Source: Arthrobacter sp. Y-9 (GTDB taxonomy: Bacteria; Actinomycetota; Actinomycetes; Actinomycetales; Micrococcaceae). Taken from it: a stretch of 64,000 nt of DNA. The notes beneath the pieces are model-generated. The model did no database searches, was not told the origin of the DNA, and saw only the letters and a program-made list of their open reading frames with translations. A program made the translations under genes and the position numbers. How positions within the stretch are numbered: position 1 is the first letter of the stretch; every line of letters begins with the position of its first letter. Below are positions 15,535-25,699 of this stretch, one piece after another. Location of the stretch: contig NZ_CP121463.1 of NCBI RefSeq assembly GCF_029690065.1, forward strand, positions 1,798,001 through 1,862,000, given 5' to 3'.

Positions 15535-16458
15535 TTACTGGACGCCGAGGATGTCCACGACGAAGACCAGATCGCCCGCGGGACGGCCTTCGGCCGGCTT
15601 GACGCCGTAGGCGTCCGCCGCCGGGATGACCAGCAGCACACGGGATCCGACGGTCTTGCCCGTCAGGCCCTTGGTCCAGCCCGGGATGACCCCGGTCAGC
15701 GGGAAGGTGGCAGGCTTGCCGGTCTTGAAGCTCGAGTCGAAGACCTTGCCGTCGGCGAGGCGGACACCCGTGTAGTTGGCCACGATGGTGTCACTGCTCT
15801 TGACCTCGGCGCCCTTGCCCTTGATGAGGTCCTGGGCGATGAGCTCCTTGGGAGCGGCGACGCCCTTGACGTCGATCGTCGCTTCCTGCTTGTCGTTCAC
15901 CGTGACCTTCGGCAGGCCCGCCGGCGGGGTGACGGCGTCACCTTCCGGCTTGGAGAGGACCGGCGCGATGTCCGAGGCGCTGAAGACGTGGAGCACCAGC
16001 AGCTGCGTGGGGCCCGTGCCACCCTGGCCCGGCATGGCGATCGCCAGGTCGGAACCCTGCTTCACCCCGAGGATCGCCTTGTAGAGGGGCTCATTGCCCT
16101 TCTTCAGCGCGTCGTTGACCGGGAGGGACTCGTGCTTGGAAAGGTAGGTGTCCGCCAGCTGGGAACCGTCCTGGCCGTTGTAGGCGAGGTAGCCGACTTC
16201 CGCCTTCTGGTTCTCCTTCACGCGCTCCCCGTTGCCCTCACGCAGGACCTTGATGGTGGTCTCGGTGACGGACAGGGGCTTGGCGAACTCGACGCGGGGC
16301 GCCTTGTCGGCTCCCTGGTCGTTGATCTTCACCGTGCTGAGTTTGGAGGTGTCGCCGGCCGGCTGGCTGCTGGGCTCCGAGGGGTTGCCACAGGCCGTCA
16401 GCAGAAGCACGGCGGGGACGAATGCCGCGAGAATACGTCGCAATGGTCGTCTTTCCAC
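15535..16458 (-). CDS. FKBP-type prolyl isomerase lipoprotein
   Basis: A 307-residue exported protein. Residues 1-23 are a lipoprotein signal with lipobox LLTAC (Cys23 lipidated), so it should be anchored to the outer face of the membrane. Two FKBP-like regions follow: a degenerate one (about residues 60-170) and a C-terminal active-looking one (TIVANYTGVRLADGKVFDSSF, GVIPGWTKGLTGKTVGSRVLL, IPAADAYG, LVFVVDILGV). The first lacks several aromatic pocket residues and may be structural only. Maturation would need Lgt, encoded at 60820-61929. Confidence 0.88.
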   Translation of the reverse strand: MERRPLRRILAAFVPAVLLLTACGNPSEPSSQPAGDTSKLSTVKINDQGADKAPRVEFAKPLSVTETTIKVLREGNGERVKENQKAEVGYLAYNGQDGSQLADTYLSKHESLPVNDALKKGNEPLYKAILGVKQGSDLAIAMPGQGGTGPTQLLVLHVFSASDIAPVLSKPEGDAVTPPAGLPKVTVNDKQEATIDVKGVAAPKELIAQDLIKGKGAEVKSSDTIVANYTGVRLADGKVFDSSFKTGKPATFPLTGVIPGWTKGLTGKTVGSRVLLVIPAADAYGVKPAEGRPAGDLVFVVDILGVQ

Positions 16459-16545
16459 TAGAAATCAGGGGGTCCGGGCCCATCCGCGGACAGGCACGCC
16501 CACCATCGTAACGGAGCAGGCTGTGAAGTCGCCCGACGCCGGGGG

Positions 16546-17910
16546 TCAGCCCATGCTGGCGATGAGGGCGTCCACGCGCTCGTCCTGCGCGGCGAACGGG
16601 TCCTTGCAGATCACCGTCTGGTGCGCCCGGTCGTTGAGCTTCAGATGGACCCAGTCCACCGTGTAGTCACGTCCGAGCTCCTGAGCCTTCCGGACGAACT
16701 CGCCGCGGAGGCGGGCCCGCGTGGTCTGGGGTGCCACCGTGCCGGCCTCCCGGGCCATCTCGTCCGTGACCACCCGCCGGGCCAGACCGCGCTGCTCGGT
16801 CAGATAGAACAGGCCCCGCTTCCGCGAGATGTCATGGTAGGTCAGATCGATCTGCGCCAGGCGCGGGGAGTCCAGTCCCAGCCCGTGACGCACTGCGTAA
16901 CGGTCCATGATCTTCTTCTTGATCGCCCAGTCGATCTCAGTGTCGATGCCGCTGTGATCACCCGAGCGGATCGCCCGCAGCGTCCGTCCCCACAGGTCCA
17001 GGATCTGTCCCACGTGGTCGTGGTGAGCCCCTTCGCGCTCCACGAAGTCGGTGACCCACTGCAGGTACTCCTCCTGGATCTGGAGCGCGGTCAGCTGGCG
17101 GCCCGTGGCGAGCTTGACGAGCACCTGTCCGCTGAGGTCCCGGGAGATCTCCCGGATGCTCCGGATGGGGTTCTCCATGCGCATGTCACGCATCATGGCG
17201 CCTGCCTCGAGGGCCCGGAGCACCAGATCCACCGAACCGGTCTTCAGCAGCGCCGTGGTCTCGGACATGGTGGAGTCGCCCACGATCACGTGGAGCCGCC
17301 GGAAGTACTCCGCGTCCGCGTGGGGTTCGTCCCGGGTGTTGATGATCGGGCGGGACCGGGTGGTGGCCGAGGAGACGCCCTCCCAGATGTGGTCCGCCCG
17401 CTGGGAGAACGCGTACAGCGAGCCCTGGGGCGTGTTGATGATCTTCCCCGCGCCCACCAGAAGCTGGCGGGTCACCAGGAACGGGATGAGGACGTCCGCC
17501 AGGCGGTTGAACTCCCCCTTCCGCGGAATCAGGTAGTTCTCGTGGCTTCCATAGGAGTTGCCCGCCGAGTCGGTGTTGTTCTTGAACAGGAAGATCCTGC
17601 CCTCGAAACCATCCGCGGCCAGCCGCTCCTCGGCCTCGTGGCAGAGTTCTTCGAGGATGAGCTCGCCCGCCTTGTCGTGGGCGATGAGCTGCGGAAGGGA
17701 GTCGCATTCAGCGGTCGCGTACTCCGGGTGGGATCCGACGTCGAGGTAGAGCCGCGAGCCGTTGGCGAGGAACACGTTCGACGAGCGTCCCCAGCTCACG
17801 ACCTTGCGGAACAGGTAGCGCGCCGCTTCCTCCGGGGCCAGGCGCCGGGTGTTGCTCCCCACGTAGGAGATGCCGAACTCCGTCTCGATGCCAAAAATCC
17901 GCCGGTCCAT
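16546..17910 (-). CDS. pafA: Pup-protein ligase PafA
   Basis: A 454-residue carboxylate-amine ligase that joins the C-terminal glutamate of Pup to lysines of target proteins using ATP. The N terminus [16 protein letters not shown] carries the metal/ATP-binding glutamates. [27 protein letters not shown] and GDSTMSETT are conserved in PafA/Dop. The lack of the Dop-loop insertion and the short C terminus distinguish it from the Dop homologue at 19883-21568. ATG 17910 gives the family length (452 in M. tuberculosis); an open extension to 17955 adds a basic leader and is rejected. It follows prcA by 95 bases. Confidence 0.96.
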   Translation of the reverse strand: MDRRIFGIETEFGISYVGSNTRRLAPEEAARYLFRKVVSWGRSSNVFLANGSRLYLDVGSHPEYATAECDSLPQLIAHDKAGELILEELCHEAEERLAADGFEGRIFLFKNNTDSAGNSYGSHENYLIPRKGEFNRLADVLIPFLVTRQLLVGAGKIINTPQGSLYAFSQRADHIWEGVSSATTRSRPIINTRDEPHADAEYFRRLHVIVGDSTMSETTALLKTGSVDLVLRALEAGAMMRDMRMENPIRSIREISRDLSGQVLVKLATGRQLTALQIQEEYLQWVTDFVEREGAHHDHVGQILDLWGRTLRAIRSGDHSGIDTEIDWAIKKKIMDRYAVRHGLGLDSPRLAQIDLTYHDISRKRGLFYLTEQRGLARRVVTDEMAREAGTVAPQTTRARLRGEFVRKAQELGRDYTVDWVHLKLNDRAHQTVICKDPFAAQDERVDALIASMG

Positions 17911-18005
17911 GCCGCCCTTTCCGTTCAGTGCGCGGCCATTCGTCCGCGCACGCACTCACTCACCTGATCGACCCGCTCCGGGCACTCCGCCGTGCCGGGC
18001 CGCGG

Positions 18006-18785
18006 TCACTCCTCCAGCAGGCGCTGCAGGGCATCCTGCCCCAGACGCCGGAACGCCCTACGGCGGGATCGCCAACTCCCCGGCTCGCGGTCCAGGACGG
18101 CGACCTCAAGGCCCACCGCCGCGACCGGAGCCGGAGGTTCCTGACGTTCAGGCGCACGGGCTGCGCCGCCGTCGGGCTCGCTCGCCGCTCCTCCCGCTGC
18201 CGGATCCTGCGCCGCGGAGGCCGCGGCCAGCGCCTGTGTGGCCAGCCGCAGGGCCTCGCCCAGTGACAGATCGGCACGCCAGCCGGCCCGGAGGACCTCC
18301 GTCACCCGGTCGCTGCGGCCGCCCATGGCCACGAAGCTGCGTTCGTCCGTGATGGAGCCGTCGAAGGTGAGGCGGAAGATGTGGTCCCCGGCCTGTGTCG
18401 CACCGACTTCGGCGACGGCCAGTTCCACTTCGAACGGCTTCTGTTCCGCGGTGAACACGGTCCCGAGACTCTGGGCGTAGACACTCGCCAGGCCGCGAGC
18501 GGTGACGTCACTCCGGTCATAGGAGTAGCCGCGGACATCGGCGTACCGGACGCCGGCCTGCCGCAGGCTCTCGAACTCGTTGTACTTGCCGACCGCGGCG
18601 AAGGCGATCCGGTCGTAGATCTCCCCGATCTTGTGCAGGGAGTTGGAGGTGTTCTCCGCGACCAGGGCGATCCCCGCCGCGCAGGACAGGACCACCACGG
18701 ACCGTCCGCGCGCGATCCCCTTCCGGGCGAAGTCCGCCCGGTCCTTCATGATCTGTTCCGGTGAGACGTAGAACTGCTGCGACAT
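18006..18785 (-). CDS. prcA: Proteasome subunit alpha
   Basis: A 259-residue alpha subunit, forming the outer gated rings of the 20S core. MSQQFYVSPEQIMKDRADFARKGIARGRSVV holds the N-terminal gate segment and first strand (quoted here as the start of the domain only, residues 1-31). RIAFAAVGKYNEFESLRQAGVRYAD is the alpha-subunit signature region. There is no N-terminal catalytic threonine, as expected. The C-terminal 55 residues are Ala/Pro/Glu-rich and probably disordered. Its ATG follows the prcB stop after one base, so the subunits are made from one mRNA in stoichiometric amounts. Confidence 0.95.
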   Translation of the reverse strand: MSQQFYVSPEQIMKDRADFARKGIARGRSVVVLSCAAGIALVAENTSNSLHKIGEIYDRIAFAAVGKYNEFESLRQAGVRYADVRGYSYDRSDVTARGLASVYAQSLGTVFTAEQKPFEVELAVAEVGATQAGDHIFRLTFDGSITDERSFVAMGGRSDRVTEVLRAGWRADLSLGEALRLATQALAAASAAQDPAAGGAASEPDGGAARAPERQEPPAPVAAVGLEVAVLDREPGSWRSRRRAFRRLGQDALQRLLEE

Positions 18786-18786
18786 C

Positions 18787-19596
18787 TCAGGCCTCCCGTC
18801 CCTCTCCCGTGCGCTCCGACAGGACCTGGGTGGCGATGCCCTTCACCACGTCATCGGGCACTCGCCGGCTTCCTTCGGCGTCGGCCACGTAGACCACGGG
18901 CCAGAGCTGACGCACCAGATCGGGGCCGCCGGTGGCCGAGTCGTCATCCGCGGCGTCGTAGAGCGCCTCGACGGCCACGCGCACGGCGTCGGCCTCCTCG
19001 AGACCCGGCCTCCAGAGCTTCTTCAGAGCGCCCCGGGCGAAGGTGGAGCCGGACCCCACGCTGTGGTGCTCGTGCTCTTCGTAGCGGCCGCCGGTGACGT
19101 CATAGGAGTAGATCCGCCCGGAGGCCATGGCGGGCTCGAATCCCGCGTAGAGCGGGACGACGGCCAGTCCCTGCTGCGCCATGCCGAGGTTGCCCCGCAC
19201 CATGGCGGCGAGCCGGTTGGCACGGCCTTCCAGGCTGAGCGGGGTGCCCTCGATCTTCTCGTAGTGTTCGAGTTCCACCTGGAAGAGCTTGACGATGTCC
19301 ACGGCCAGACCTGCCGTCCCCGCGATGCCGAGCAGCGAGCTCTCGTCCGCCGCGAACACCTTCTCCATGGTGCGGGAGGCGATCAGGTTGCCCATGGTCG
19401 CACGGCGGTCCCCCGCCATCAGCACGCCGCCCGCGGTCTGCAGGGCCACGATGGTGGTGGCGTGGGGCGCCTGGAGGACCGGCGCGCCCTGTGAGACCGC
19501 CGGCCCGAACGGCAGCAGCTCCGGCCTGGTGTCCGTCAGATGATCCAGGAAGGAGGCGCCGGCCTCAGCGGGCAGGCGGTCGGCGTCCCTGGACAC
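18787..19596 (-). CDS. prcB: Proteasome subunit beta (catalytic)
   Basis: A 269-residue precursor of the catalytic beta subunit. The propeptide (residues 1-46) ends in PHA, and mature PrcB would start at Thr47 (TTIVALQ), the nucleophile. Downstream [15 protein letters not shown] includes the conserved lysine-region equivalents, and [22 protein letters not shown] follows. The residue before the catalytic Thr is Ala, where mycobacterial PrcB has Gly; autoprocessing should still be possible because the residue is small. The gene lies three bases after pup and one base before prcA. Confidence 0.95.
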   Translation of the reverse strand: MSRDADRLPAEAGASFLDHLTDTRPELLPFGPAVSQGAPVLQAPHATTIVALQTAGGVLMAGDRRATMGNLIASRTMEKVFAADESSLLGIAGTAGLAVDIVKLFQVELEHYEKIEGTPLSLEGRANRLAAMVRGNLGMAQQGLAVVPLYAGFEPAMASGRIYSYDVTGGRYEEHEHHSVGSGSTFARGALKKLWRPGLEEADAVRVAVEALYDAADDDSATGGPDLVRQLWPVVYVADAEGSRRVPDDVVKGIATQVLSERTGEGREA

Positions 19597-19599
19597 GGC

Positions 19600-19803
19600 C
19601 TACTGGCCGCCCTTCTGGACGAAGCCGCGCACGAACTCCTCGGCGTTCTTCTCCAGCACGCCGTCGATCTCGTCGAGCAGGTCGTCCACGCCCTGAGTCG
19701 CCTCACTGGCCTGAGCCGCGGGAGCGGCGGGCGCCGGGGTGTCCGTCTCCTCGATCTGCTCCTCGCCGCGCGTGCTCGGGTTGATCTGTTCCTGGCCTGC
19801 CAT
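19600..19803 (-). CDS. pup: Prokaryotic ubiquitin-like protein Pup
   Basis: A 67-residue, highly acidic, largely disordered protein ending in GGQ. The N-terminal half is Thr/Pro/Ala-rich. The C-terminal half (GVDDLLDEIDGVLEKNAEEFVRGF) is the segment that becomes helical when it binds the Arc coiled coil or the PafA/Dop groove. The terminal Gln must be deamidated to Glu by Dop before PafA can ligate it. Its start follows dop by 79 bases and its stop is three bases from prcB, giving a pup-prcB-prcA operon. Confidence 0.97.
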   Translation of the reverse strand: MAGQEQINPSTRGEEQIEETDTPAPAAPAAQASEATQGVDDLLDEIDGVLEKNAEEFVRGFVQKGGQ

Positions 19804-19882
19804 GGTTCCTCCTCGGATTGTCCTCTACTGTCATCCTGCCACTTCAAGGGCCTGTTCGCAGCAGCTCAGCTCACGGTTGACG

Positions 19883-21568
19883 TCACGGTTCACGCAGGAG
19901 CGCGCGGAGGAACTCCCCGGCGTCCTGATGGTCGTCGAAGAGCGCGCCGGTGAGCTCGCGGGTGCCCCGCAGCGGTTCCCGCGTGGGGATCCTCGTGGCC
20001 CTGCTCTGACCGGGCAGGCGGAAGATCACCGAGTCCCAGCTGGCGCCCGTGACGGCCCGGGGGAAGCGGCTCAGGCACATGCCGCGGAAGAAGGCCCGGG
20101 TGTCGGCGGGTGGTGCGGTCGCCGCGGCGGCGATCTCGGCGTCGTCCACGAGTTTCGCCATGCGCCCGTGCCTCACGAGCCGGTGGTACAGGCCCTTCTC
20201 CGGTCGGATGTCCGACCACTGCAGATCGATGAGCCCCAGGCGGGCGTCGTCCCAGGCCAGTCCCCCGCGCTCCCGGTAGCCCTCGAGGAGCCGCAGCTTC
20301 GCCAGCCACTCCACCCGCTGGGCGGCGCGCTCATCGCCCTGCTCGAGCCATCCGAGGGTCTCCTCCCATGCCGTCAGGACCGCGTGGGTCTGGCCGTCGC
20401 CCTGCGTGGGATGGCCGGCACCGCTCTCCTCCGCGAACGCGCGGGCCGCTTCGTAGTAGAGCCATTGAAGCTCGACGGCGGTCATGCGCCGCCCGTCGAT
20501 CAGCCGCACCTGATGCGTGAGCGTGGTGTCGTGGCTGATCTCCTGCAGCGCCGCCACGGGCTCGAACACCTGGAGCCGGGGCACGCGCCCCGCCTCGATC
20601 AGGCCCAGCACCAGCGAGGTGGTGCCGAACTTGAGGTAGTTCGCGTACTCGGAGAGGTTCGCGTCACCGATGATGACGTGCAGGCGCCGGTACTTGTCCG
20701 CCGTCGCGTGCGGCTCGTCACGGGTGTTGACGATGGGGCGCCGGATGGTGGTCTCCAGCCCGACCTCGGCCTCGAAGAAGTCCGCCCGCTGGCTGATCTG
20801 GTACCCGCTGCCGCGGCCGTCCTGTCCCATGCCGAGCCGGCCGGCGCCGCACAGCACCTGACGGCTCAGGAAGAACGGGATCAAGCCCTCAGCGATCGAG
20901 GAGAACGGCACGGCCCGTGGCATGAGGTAGTTCTCATGACTGCCGTAGGACACGGCTTTGTTGTCCGTGTTGTTCTTGTACAGATTGACGGGCCCCGAGC
21001 CGTCCTCGGCGTCGAGGGCGCGGATCGCGTCGAGCGCCACCAGATCACCGGCAGCGTCCCAGATGACGGCGTCGCGCGGGTTGGTGACCTCGGGGCTGGA
21101 GTACTCGGGATGGGCGTGGTCCACATAGAACCGTGCGCCGTTGCCCAGCACCATGTTCATGAGGGGCTGTTCGCCCGACTCGACGTCGGAGTAGTCCAGT
21201 TCGGCGCGGCCGTGCGCGAGGGCCACGGCTGTCGCGTCCAGCACGGGCGCGACGTCGGTCAGCTGGCTCGGGTGCGCGTGGGCCCGGGGCAGCGACCAGC
21301 CGCGCGCGTCGTGCAGCGGCTCTTCGTCGCTGTAGTCCCAGCCCGCCGCCGTCCGTCGGCTCCCGGCACCGGATTCACTCCCGGCCGCGCTTCCGGCCCC
21401 CGATTGGCGGGCCGAGGTGAGCCGCGCGTAGGCGTCGATCACCCGCGCCGAGAGGACCGTCGCGTTGGCGGTGGGCGCCTGCGGGGCGTGGATCCCGTAC
21501 TCGGTCTCCGACCCCATCACACGGATGACTCCGCCGTCGCCGGCGCCCGGCAGTCCGGAAGCGCTCAC
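19883..21568 (-). CDS. dop: Deamidase/depupylase Dop
   Basis: A 561-residue PafA homologue that deamidates the Pup C terminus and removes Pup from substrates. [20 protein letters not shown] contains the catalytic-site glutamates, and the region after residue 40 ([18 protein letters not shown]) corresponds to the Dop-loop, here expanded with Ser/Gly/Ala residues. [27 protein letters not shown] and [13 protein letters not shown] are shared with PafA. It is longer than the roughly 500 residues typical of Dop because of that insertion. Its start overlaps the arc stop by four bases, and pup follows. Confidence 0.94.
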   Translation of the reverse strand: MSASGLPGAGDGGVIRVMGSETEYGIHAPQAPTANATVLSARVIDAYARLTSARQSGAGSAAGSESGAGSRRTAAGWDYSDEEPLHDARGWSLPRAHAHPSQLTDVAPVLDATAVALAHGRAELDYSDVESGEQPLMNMVLGNGARFYVDHAHPEYSSPEVTNPRDAVIWDAAGDLVALDAIRALDAEDGSGPVNLYKNNTDNKAVSYGSHENYLMPRAVPFSSIAEGLIPFFLSRQVLCGAGRLGMGQDGRGSGYQISQRADFFEAEVGLETTIRRPIVNTRDEPHATADKYRRLHVIIGDANLSEYANYLKFGTTSLVLGLIEAGRVPRLQVFEPVAALQEISHDTTLTHQVRLIDGRRMTAVELQWLYYEAARAFAEESGAGHPTQGDGQTHAVLTAWEETLGWLEQGDERAAQRVEWLAKLRLLEGYRERGGLAWDDARLGLIDLQWSDIRPEKGLYHRLVRHGRMAKLVDDAEIAAAATAPPADTRAFFRGMCLSRFPRAVTGASWDSVIFRLPGQSRATRIPTREPLRGTRELTGALFDDHQDAGEFLRALLREP

Positions 21569-23322
21569 AGATACTGTCCCGTGTTGGTGGCGGTCTCCAG
21601 ACTCTTGCCGGGCTCCTGGCCGCCCTTGCCCTGGACGATCGTCCGGATGTAGGTGATCCGCTCACCCTTCTTGCCGGAGATACGGGCCCAGTCGTCCGGG
21701 TTGGTGGTGTTCGGCATGTCCTCGTGCTCACGGAACTCGTCCGTGACCGCCCGCAGAAGATGGTCGATCCTCAGACCCTTCTCGCCGCTCGTGAGGAGGT
21801 CCTTGATGGCGTACTTCTTGGCGCGGTCCACCACGTTCTGGATGACGGCGCCGGAGTTGAAGTCCTTGAAGTAGAGGATCTCGCTGTCACCGTTGGCGTA
21901 GGTGACCTCGAGGTACTCATTGGATTTGTCCGTCGAGTACATCGATTCCACCGTGCGCTGGATCATCCCGCGGACCGTGGCGGCCTGGTCGCCGCCGTGT
22001 TCCGCCACGTCCTGCGGGTGCAAGGGAAGCTCCGTGGTGATGTACTTCGCGAAGATGTCCGCGGCCGCTTCGGCGTCCGGGCGCTGGATCTTCACCTTCA
22101 CGTCGAGTCGTCCCGGGCGCAGGATCGCGGGATCGATCATGTCCTCGCGGTTCGACGCGCCGATCACGATCACGTTGTCCAGCCGTTCGACGCCGTCGAT
22201 CTCGCTGAGCAGCTGCGGCACGATCGTGGTCTCGACATCCGAGGAGACGCCGGTGCCGCGAGTGCGGAACAGGGAGTCCATCTCGTCGAAGAAGACCACC
22301 ACCGGGCTGCCGTCGCTGGCCTTCTCCCGGGCACGGGCGAAGATCAGGCGGATGTGCCGTTCGGTCTCGCCCACGTACTTGTCCAGGAGCTCGGGTCCCT
22401 TGATGTTGAGGAAGTAGCTCTTCAGCTCGGCCGCGCCGGAGCGTTCCGCGGCCCGCGCGGCCAGGGAGTTGGCGACGGCCTTAGCGATCAGCGTCTTGCC
22501 ACAGCCCGGAGGGCCGTACAGGAGGATGCCCTTCGGCGCCTTGAGGCCGTGCTCCCGGTACAGGCCGGGGTGCAGGAACGGCAGTTCGACCGCATCCCGG
22601 ATCTGCTCGATCTGGGGTCCCAGACCACCGATGTCCTCGTAGCTGATGTCCGGGACGTCTTCGAGGACCAGGGTCTCGACTTCGCTGCGGTCCACCTTCT
22701 CCAGGGCGAAGCCGGTGCGGCCGTCCACGGACACGGCATCGCCCACGCGGACGCCCCGGTGGCGCAGCGGTCCGGAGAGGCGGATGACCCGCTCGTCGTC
22801 GGTGCGGCCCACCACCAGCACGCGGTCGTGGCCGATCAGTTCCTTGACCGTGACCACTTCGCCGGCCTGTTCGAAACCGAGTCCCGCGATCACCACGAGT
22901 GCCTCGTTGAGCAGCACTTCCTGGCCCACGGCGAGCTGGTGGATGTTGACGAGGGGGCTGATCCCCACCCGCATCTTCCGGCCGCCGTTGAAGACGTCCA
23001 CCGACTCCTCGACGGAGGCGTTGGCGCTGGCGCCCGCCACGGGTTCCTTACGGTGATTGAGCTGGGCGACCGTGGCGAAACTGTAGGGCGGCTGGCCCTC
23101 CTGCTCGAGCGCGGCCTTGAGTCGCTGGATCTCGGTCTTGGCGGTCTCCAGCATGCCCACGAGCCGCGAGTTGTTCTGGGTGGCGGAGGCGAGCTGGCGG
23201 TCCACGCTGCGGAGCTTGTCCCGCAGCACGTTGATCTGCCGCTCGGCGATGCTCAGATGTGCCGCGTTGTTACGCGCTTCATTCCCGGCGTCACCGTTGG
23301 TGCCCAGTGTGTCCTCGCTCAT
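21565..23322 (-). CDS. arc: Proteasome-activating AAA+ ATPase Arc/Mpa
   Basis: A 585-residue ring-forming unfoldase for pupylated proteins. In order: an N-terminal coiled coil that binds Pup (about residues 20-70, [17 protein letters not shown]), tandem OB domains, then an AAA+ module with Walker A GPPGCGKT, Walker [12 protein letters not shown] and arginine-finger region [17 protein letters not shown]. It ends in GQYL, the penultimate-tyrosine motif that docks into the 20S alpha ring. ATG 23322 (MSEDTLG) follows GAGAGGG; an open extension to 23370 is rejected. It is the first gene of the arc-dop-pup-prcBA order. Confidence 0.95.
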   Translation of the reverse strand: MSEDTLGTNGDAGNEARNNAAHLSIAERQINVLRDKLRSVDRQLASATQNNSRLVGMLETAKTEIQRLKAALEQEGQPPYSFATVAQLNHRKEPVAGASANASVEESVDVFNGGRKMRVGISPLVNIHQLAVGQEVLLNEALVVIAGLGFEQAGEVVTVKELIGHDRVLVVGRTDDERVIRLSGPLRHRGVRVGDAVSVDGRTGFALEKVDRSEVETLVLEDVPDISYEDIGGLGPQIEQIRDAVELPFLHPGLYREHGLKAPKGILLYGPPGCGKTLIAKAVANSLAARAAERSGAAELKSYFLNIKGPELLDKYVGETERHIRLIFARAREKASDGSPVVVFFDEMDSLFRTRGTGVSSDVETTIVPQLLSEIDGVERLDNVIVIGASNREDMIDPAILRPGRLDVKVKIQRPDAEAAADIFAKYITTELPLHPQDVAEHGGDQAATVRGMIQRTVESMYSTDKSNEYLEVTYANGDSEILYFKDFNSGAVIQNVVDRAKKYAIKDLLTSGEKGLRIDHLLRAVTDEFREHEDMPNTTNPDDWARISGKKGERITYIRTIVQGKGGQEPGKSLETATNTGQYL

Positions 23323-23438
23323 GGTGGCCAGCCCTCTCGTGGAAAGTCCGTGTGCCGTCACCTTCGACACTAGCGCGTTCCGAGCGGGATCGCGGACCGG
23401 TGCCCACGATGTGACTGCCGATGGCCTCCCACCTGGGA

Positions 23439-24482
23439 TTACTCCCCCGAGTGCGGCTCCTCGGGATCCTCCACCTGGGTGCCGGCCATGGCGTCACGGG
23501 CGGCGCGGCGGAGCTTGCGGTCCGAGTACGGACGTTCCCCGACGCTCGCCGGCGTCCAGGCGTTCATGTCCTCTTCGGTGAACTCGGTCTTGGCCCGCTT
23601 CTTCAGCGTCAGGCCGTCGACGCCGTCCGCCAGACGGCGCGTGACCAGGAGGAAACCGGTGTGCCCCACCATGCGGTGGTTGGGCCGGACGGCCAGGCCC
23701 TCGAGGTGCCAGCCACGGACCATGGATTCCCAGGCGTCAGGCTCGGTGAACCGGCCGTCGGCGCGGATGGCCTCGGCCGTGCGGGACAGCTGAGTGGCCG
23801 TGGCGACGTAGTTGATCCAGACGCCGCCCGGGGCCAGCACGGTGGCGACGGCGTCGAGGCACTCCCAGGGCGCCAGCATGTCGAGGACCACGCGGTCCAC
23901 GCTGCCGGGCGCCTCGGCCTTGACGACCTCGTCCTGGAAGTCGCCGAGGCTGATCTGCCAGGCCGGGTGCGGGCCGCCGAAGATCGTCTCGACGTTGCCT
24001 CGGGCGATGTCCGCGAACTCCTCACGGCGTTCGAACGAGTGGAGGTAACCCAGGTCGCCGACGGCGCGGAGCAGGGAGATGGACAGCGCGCCGGAGCCGA
24101 CTCCGGCTTCGACGACGCGCGCGCCCGGGAAGATGTCCGCCATGGTCACGATCTGACCGGCGTCCTTCGGGTAGACCACCGCCGCGCCGCGCGGCATCGA
24201 GAGGACGAAGTCGCTCAGGAGCGGACGCAGCGCCTGGTACTGCTGGCCGATGTTGTTCACGGCCACGCTGCCGTCGGGCTGGCCGATCAGGTCGTCATGA
24301 TTCAGGAAGCCACGGTGGGTGTGGAACGCCCCGCCCCGTTCGAGGGTGATGGTGTTCATCCGCCCCTTCTCATCGGTGAGCTGGACCCTCTCGCCCACCC
24401 GGAACGGCCCACGGCGTCGAGCGGCGCCGACCGCCTGGCGGCCTTCCGCGGGGGTGGCCTGAGGGGTGTCCTGGTTGCTCAT
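23439..24482 (-). CDS. trmI: tRNA (adenine58-N1)-methyltransferase TrmI
   Basis: A 347-residue SAM-dependent methyltransferase that makes m1A58 in the T-loop of tRNA. An N-terminal small beta domain ([31 protein letters not shown]) precedes a Rossmann domain. Key motifs are [31 protein letters not shown], given here as the SAM-binding region, and [10 protein letters not shown] for catalysis. It is homologous to M. tuberculosis Rv2118c, which also lies beside arc. ATG 24482 follows GAGAAGGAA; the frame stays open far upstream through the neighbouring gene, but that is a GC-rich shadow. Confidence 0.93.
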   Translation of the reverse strand: MSNQDTPQATPAEGRQAVGAARRRGPFRVGERVQLTDEKGRMNTITLERGGAFHTHRGFLNHDDLIGQPDGSVAVNNIGQQYQALRPLLSDFVLSMPRGAAVVYPKDAGQIVTMADIFPGARVVEAGVGSGALSISLLRAVGDLGYLHSFERREEFADIARGNVETIFGGPHPAWQISLGDFQDEVVKAEAPGSVDRVVLDMLAPWECLDAVATVLAPGGVWINYVATATQLSRTAEAIRADGRFTEPDAWESMVRGWHLEGLAVRPNHRMVGHTGFLLVTRRLADGVDGLTLKKRAKTEFTEEDMNAWTPASVGERPYSDRKLRRAARDAMAGTQVEDPEEPHSGE

Positions 24483-24559
24483 GGCGTGTTCCTTCTCCTG
24501 TGCGCCGCGTCGGGCACGCATGGGGGTTGGGCGAAATGTCCGGGAATCAACTCTACCCG

Positions 24560-25699
24560 TCAGCGGGACCCGGCTCGGCCGAGGCCCCGCGGACGTCCTG
24601 TCAGGGCCGCCACGATGGTCGACTGGCGCAGGAGCCCGGTCACTCTGCCGTGCGCGTCGACGACGGCGTATTGGTTGCCGTCCAGCGCGGAGAGGTAGTC
24701 GATGAGTTCCTTGCCTTCGGCGTGGTCCGGCACGTAGGCGCCGGCGGCGAGCGGCACGCTCACCGCGGTGACCGGCGTCGTCGGCAGGAGGTCGGCGGGC
24801 ACCGCGGCGACAGCCGACGGGTCGACGATGGACTGCGGGCTGCCGTCCGGGGCGATGACGATGAACGCCGTGCCAGGCCGGGCCGCGGAGAAGAGCTGCG
24901 CCACGGACAGGTTCTCCGGGACGCCCTGCGCCGGCTCGGCCAGCTGTGCCGCGCGGATCTCCGGAAGCCGGCCGCGCATGCGGGCCACCTTGATCGCCTC
25001 GCTCGCGCCCATCCACAGGAATCCGGCCACCAGGAGGGTGATGACGGCGAACTTGAAGTCCAGGCCCTCCCCCAGCAGGTACGGACGGACGATGAAGTAG
25101 AGCACGATCAGGATGACGAGGATGCGGCCGGTCCAGCCGGCGGCGATGGTGCCCTTCTCGCGGTTCCCGGTGGCGGTCCAGACAATGGTCTCGACCAGGC
25201 GGCCGCCGTCCAGCGGCAGGCCGGGCAGGACGTTGAAGATCGCGATGACGAAGTTGGTCCACGTGAAGATCCACAGCAGGAAGTCCCCCACCCCGACCGG
25301 ATGGGTGACCGCCATGGCGATCCAGCCGAGACCCGCCAGGACGAAGTTGGCCGCGGGACCGGCGAAGGCCACCAGAACGGAACGCCACGGCGTCGCCTTG
25401 AACTCCGTGAACTGCGTGTGACCGCCCCAGAGGTTGAGCACGATCTTCTCGGAACTCCAGCCGAAGATCCTGGCCGTGAGCGCATGCGCGAGTTCGTGGA
25501 CCAGCACGGAGAGGAGCAGGAGCACGGCGTACGTGAAGGCCGCCAGGTACGCGCCTGCGCCCATCCCCTGCTGAGCCAGCAGAGGACCTACCGTGGCCAC
25601 GGTGAACGCCGCGATGATGAACCAGGAATAGGCCAGGTAGATGGGGACTCCCCAGAGCCTGCCGAGACGCAGGCCGTCCCGGCTCGCCACAGAACTCAC
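24560..25699 (-). CDS. Site-2 protease (M50 family) with C-terminal CBS domains
   Basis: A 379-residue membrane metalloprotease. About six hydrophobic segments carry HELAH (residues 68-72, zinc ligands and catalytic Glu) and NVLPGLPLDGG with Asp164 as third ligand. The last 140 residues are soluble and resemble a CBS pair (SVAQLFSAARPGTAFIVIAP; DYLSALDGNQYAVVD and GRVTGLLRQSTIV). This is the SpoIVFB-like/Rip3-type subgroup, which cleaves membrane-embedded regulators in response to a ligand bound by CBS. The substrate is unknown. Its start overlaps the HAD gene stop by four bases. Confidence 0.88.
   Translation of the reverse strand: MSSVASRDGLRLGRLWGVPIYLAYSWFIIAAFTVATVGPLLAQQGMGAGAYLAAFTYAVLLLLSVLVHELAHALTARIFGWSSEKIVLNLWGGHTQFTEFKATPWRSVLVAFAGPAANFVLAGLGWIAMAVTHPVGVGDFLLWIFTWTNFVIAIFNVLPGLPLDGGRLVETIVWTATGNREKGTIAAGWTGRILVILIVLYFIVRPYLLGEGLDFKFAVITLLVAGFLWMGASEAIKVARMRGRLPEIRAAQLAEPAQGVPENLSVAQLFSAARPGTAFIVIAPDGSPQSIVDPSAVAAVPADLLPTTPVTAVSVPLAAGAYVPDHAEGKELIDYLSALDGNQYAVVDAHGRVTGLLRQSTIVAALTGRPRGLGRAGSR

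Noticed and set aside
23439-25388. A possible long fusion of TrmI with about 300 upstream residues
   Set aside because: The upstream part is the wrong frame of the M50 protease gene. TrmI has its own ribosome site and ATG at 24482.
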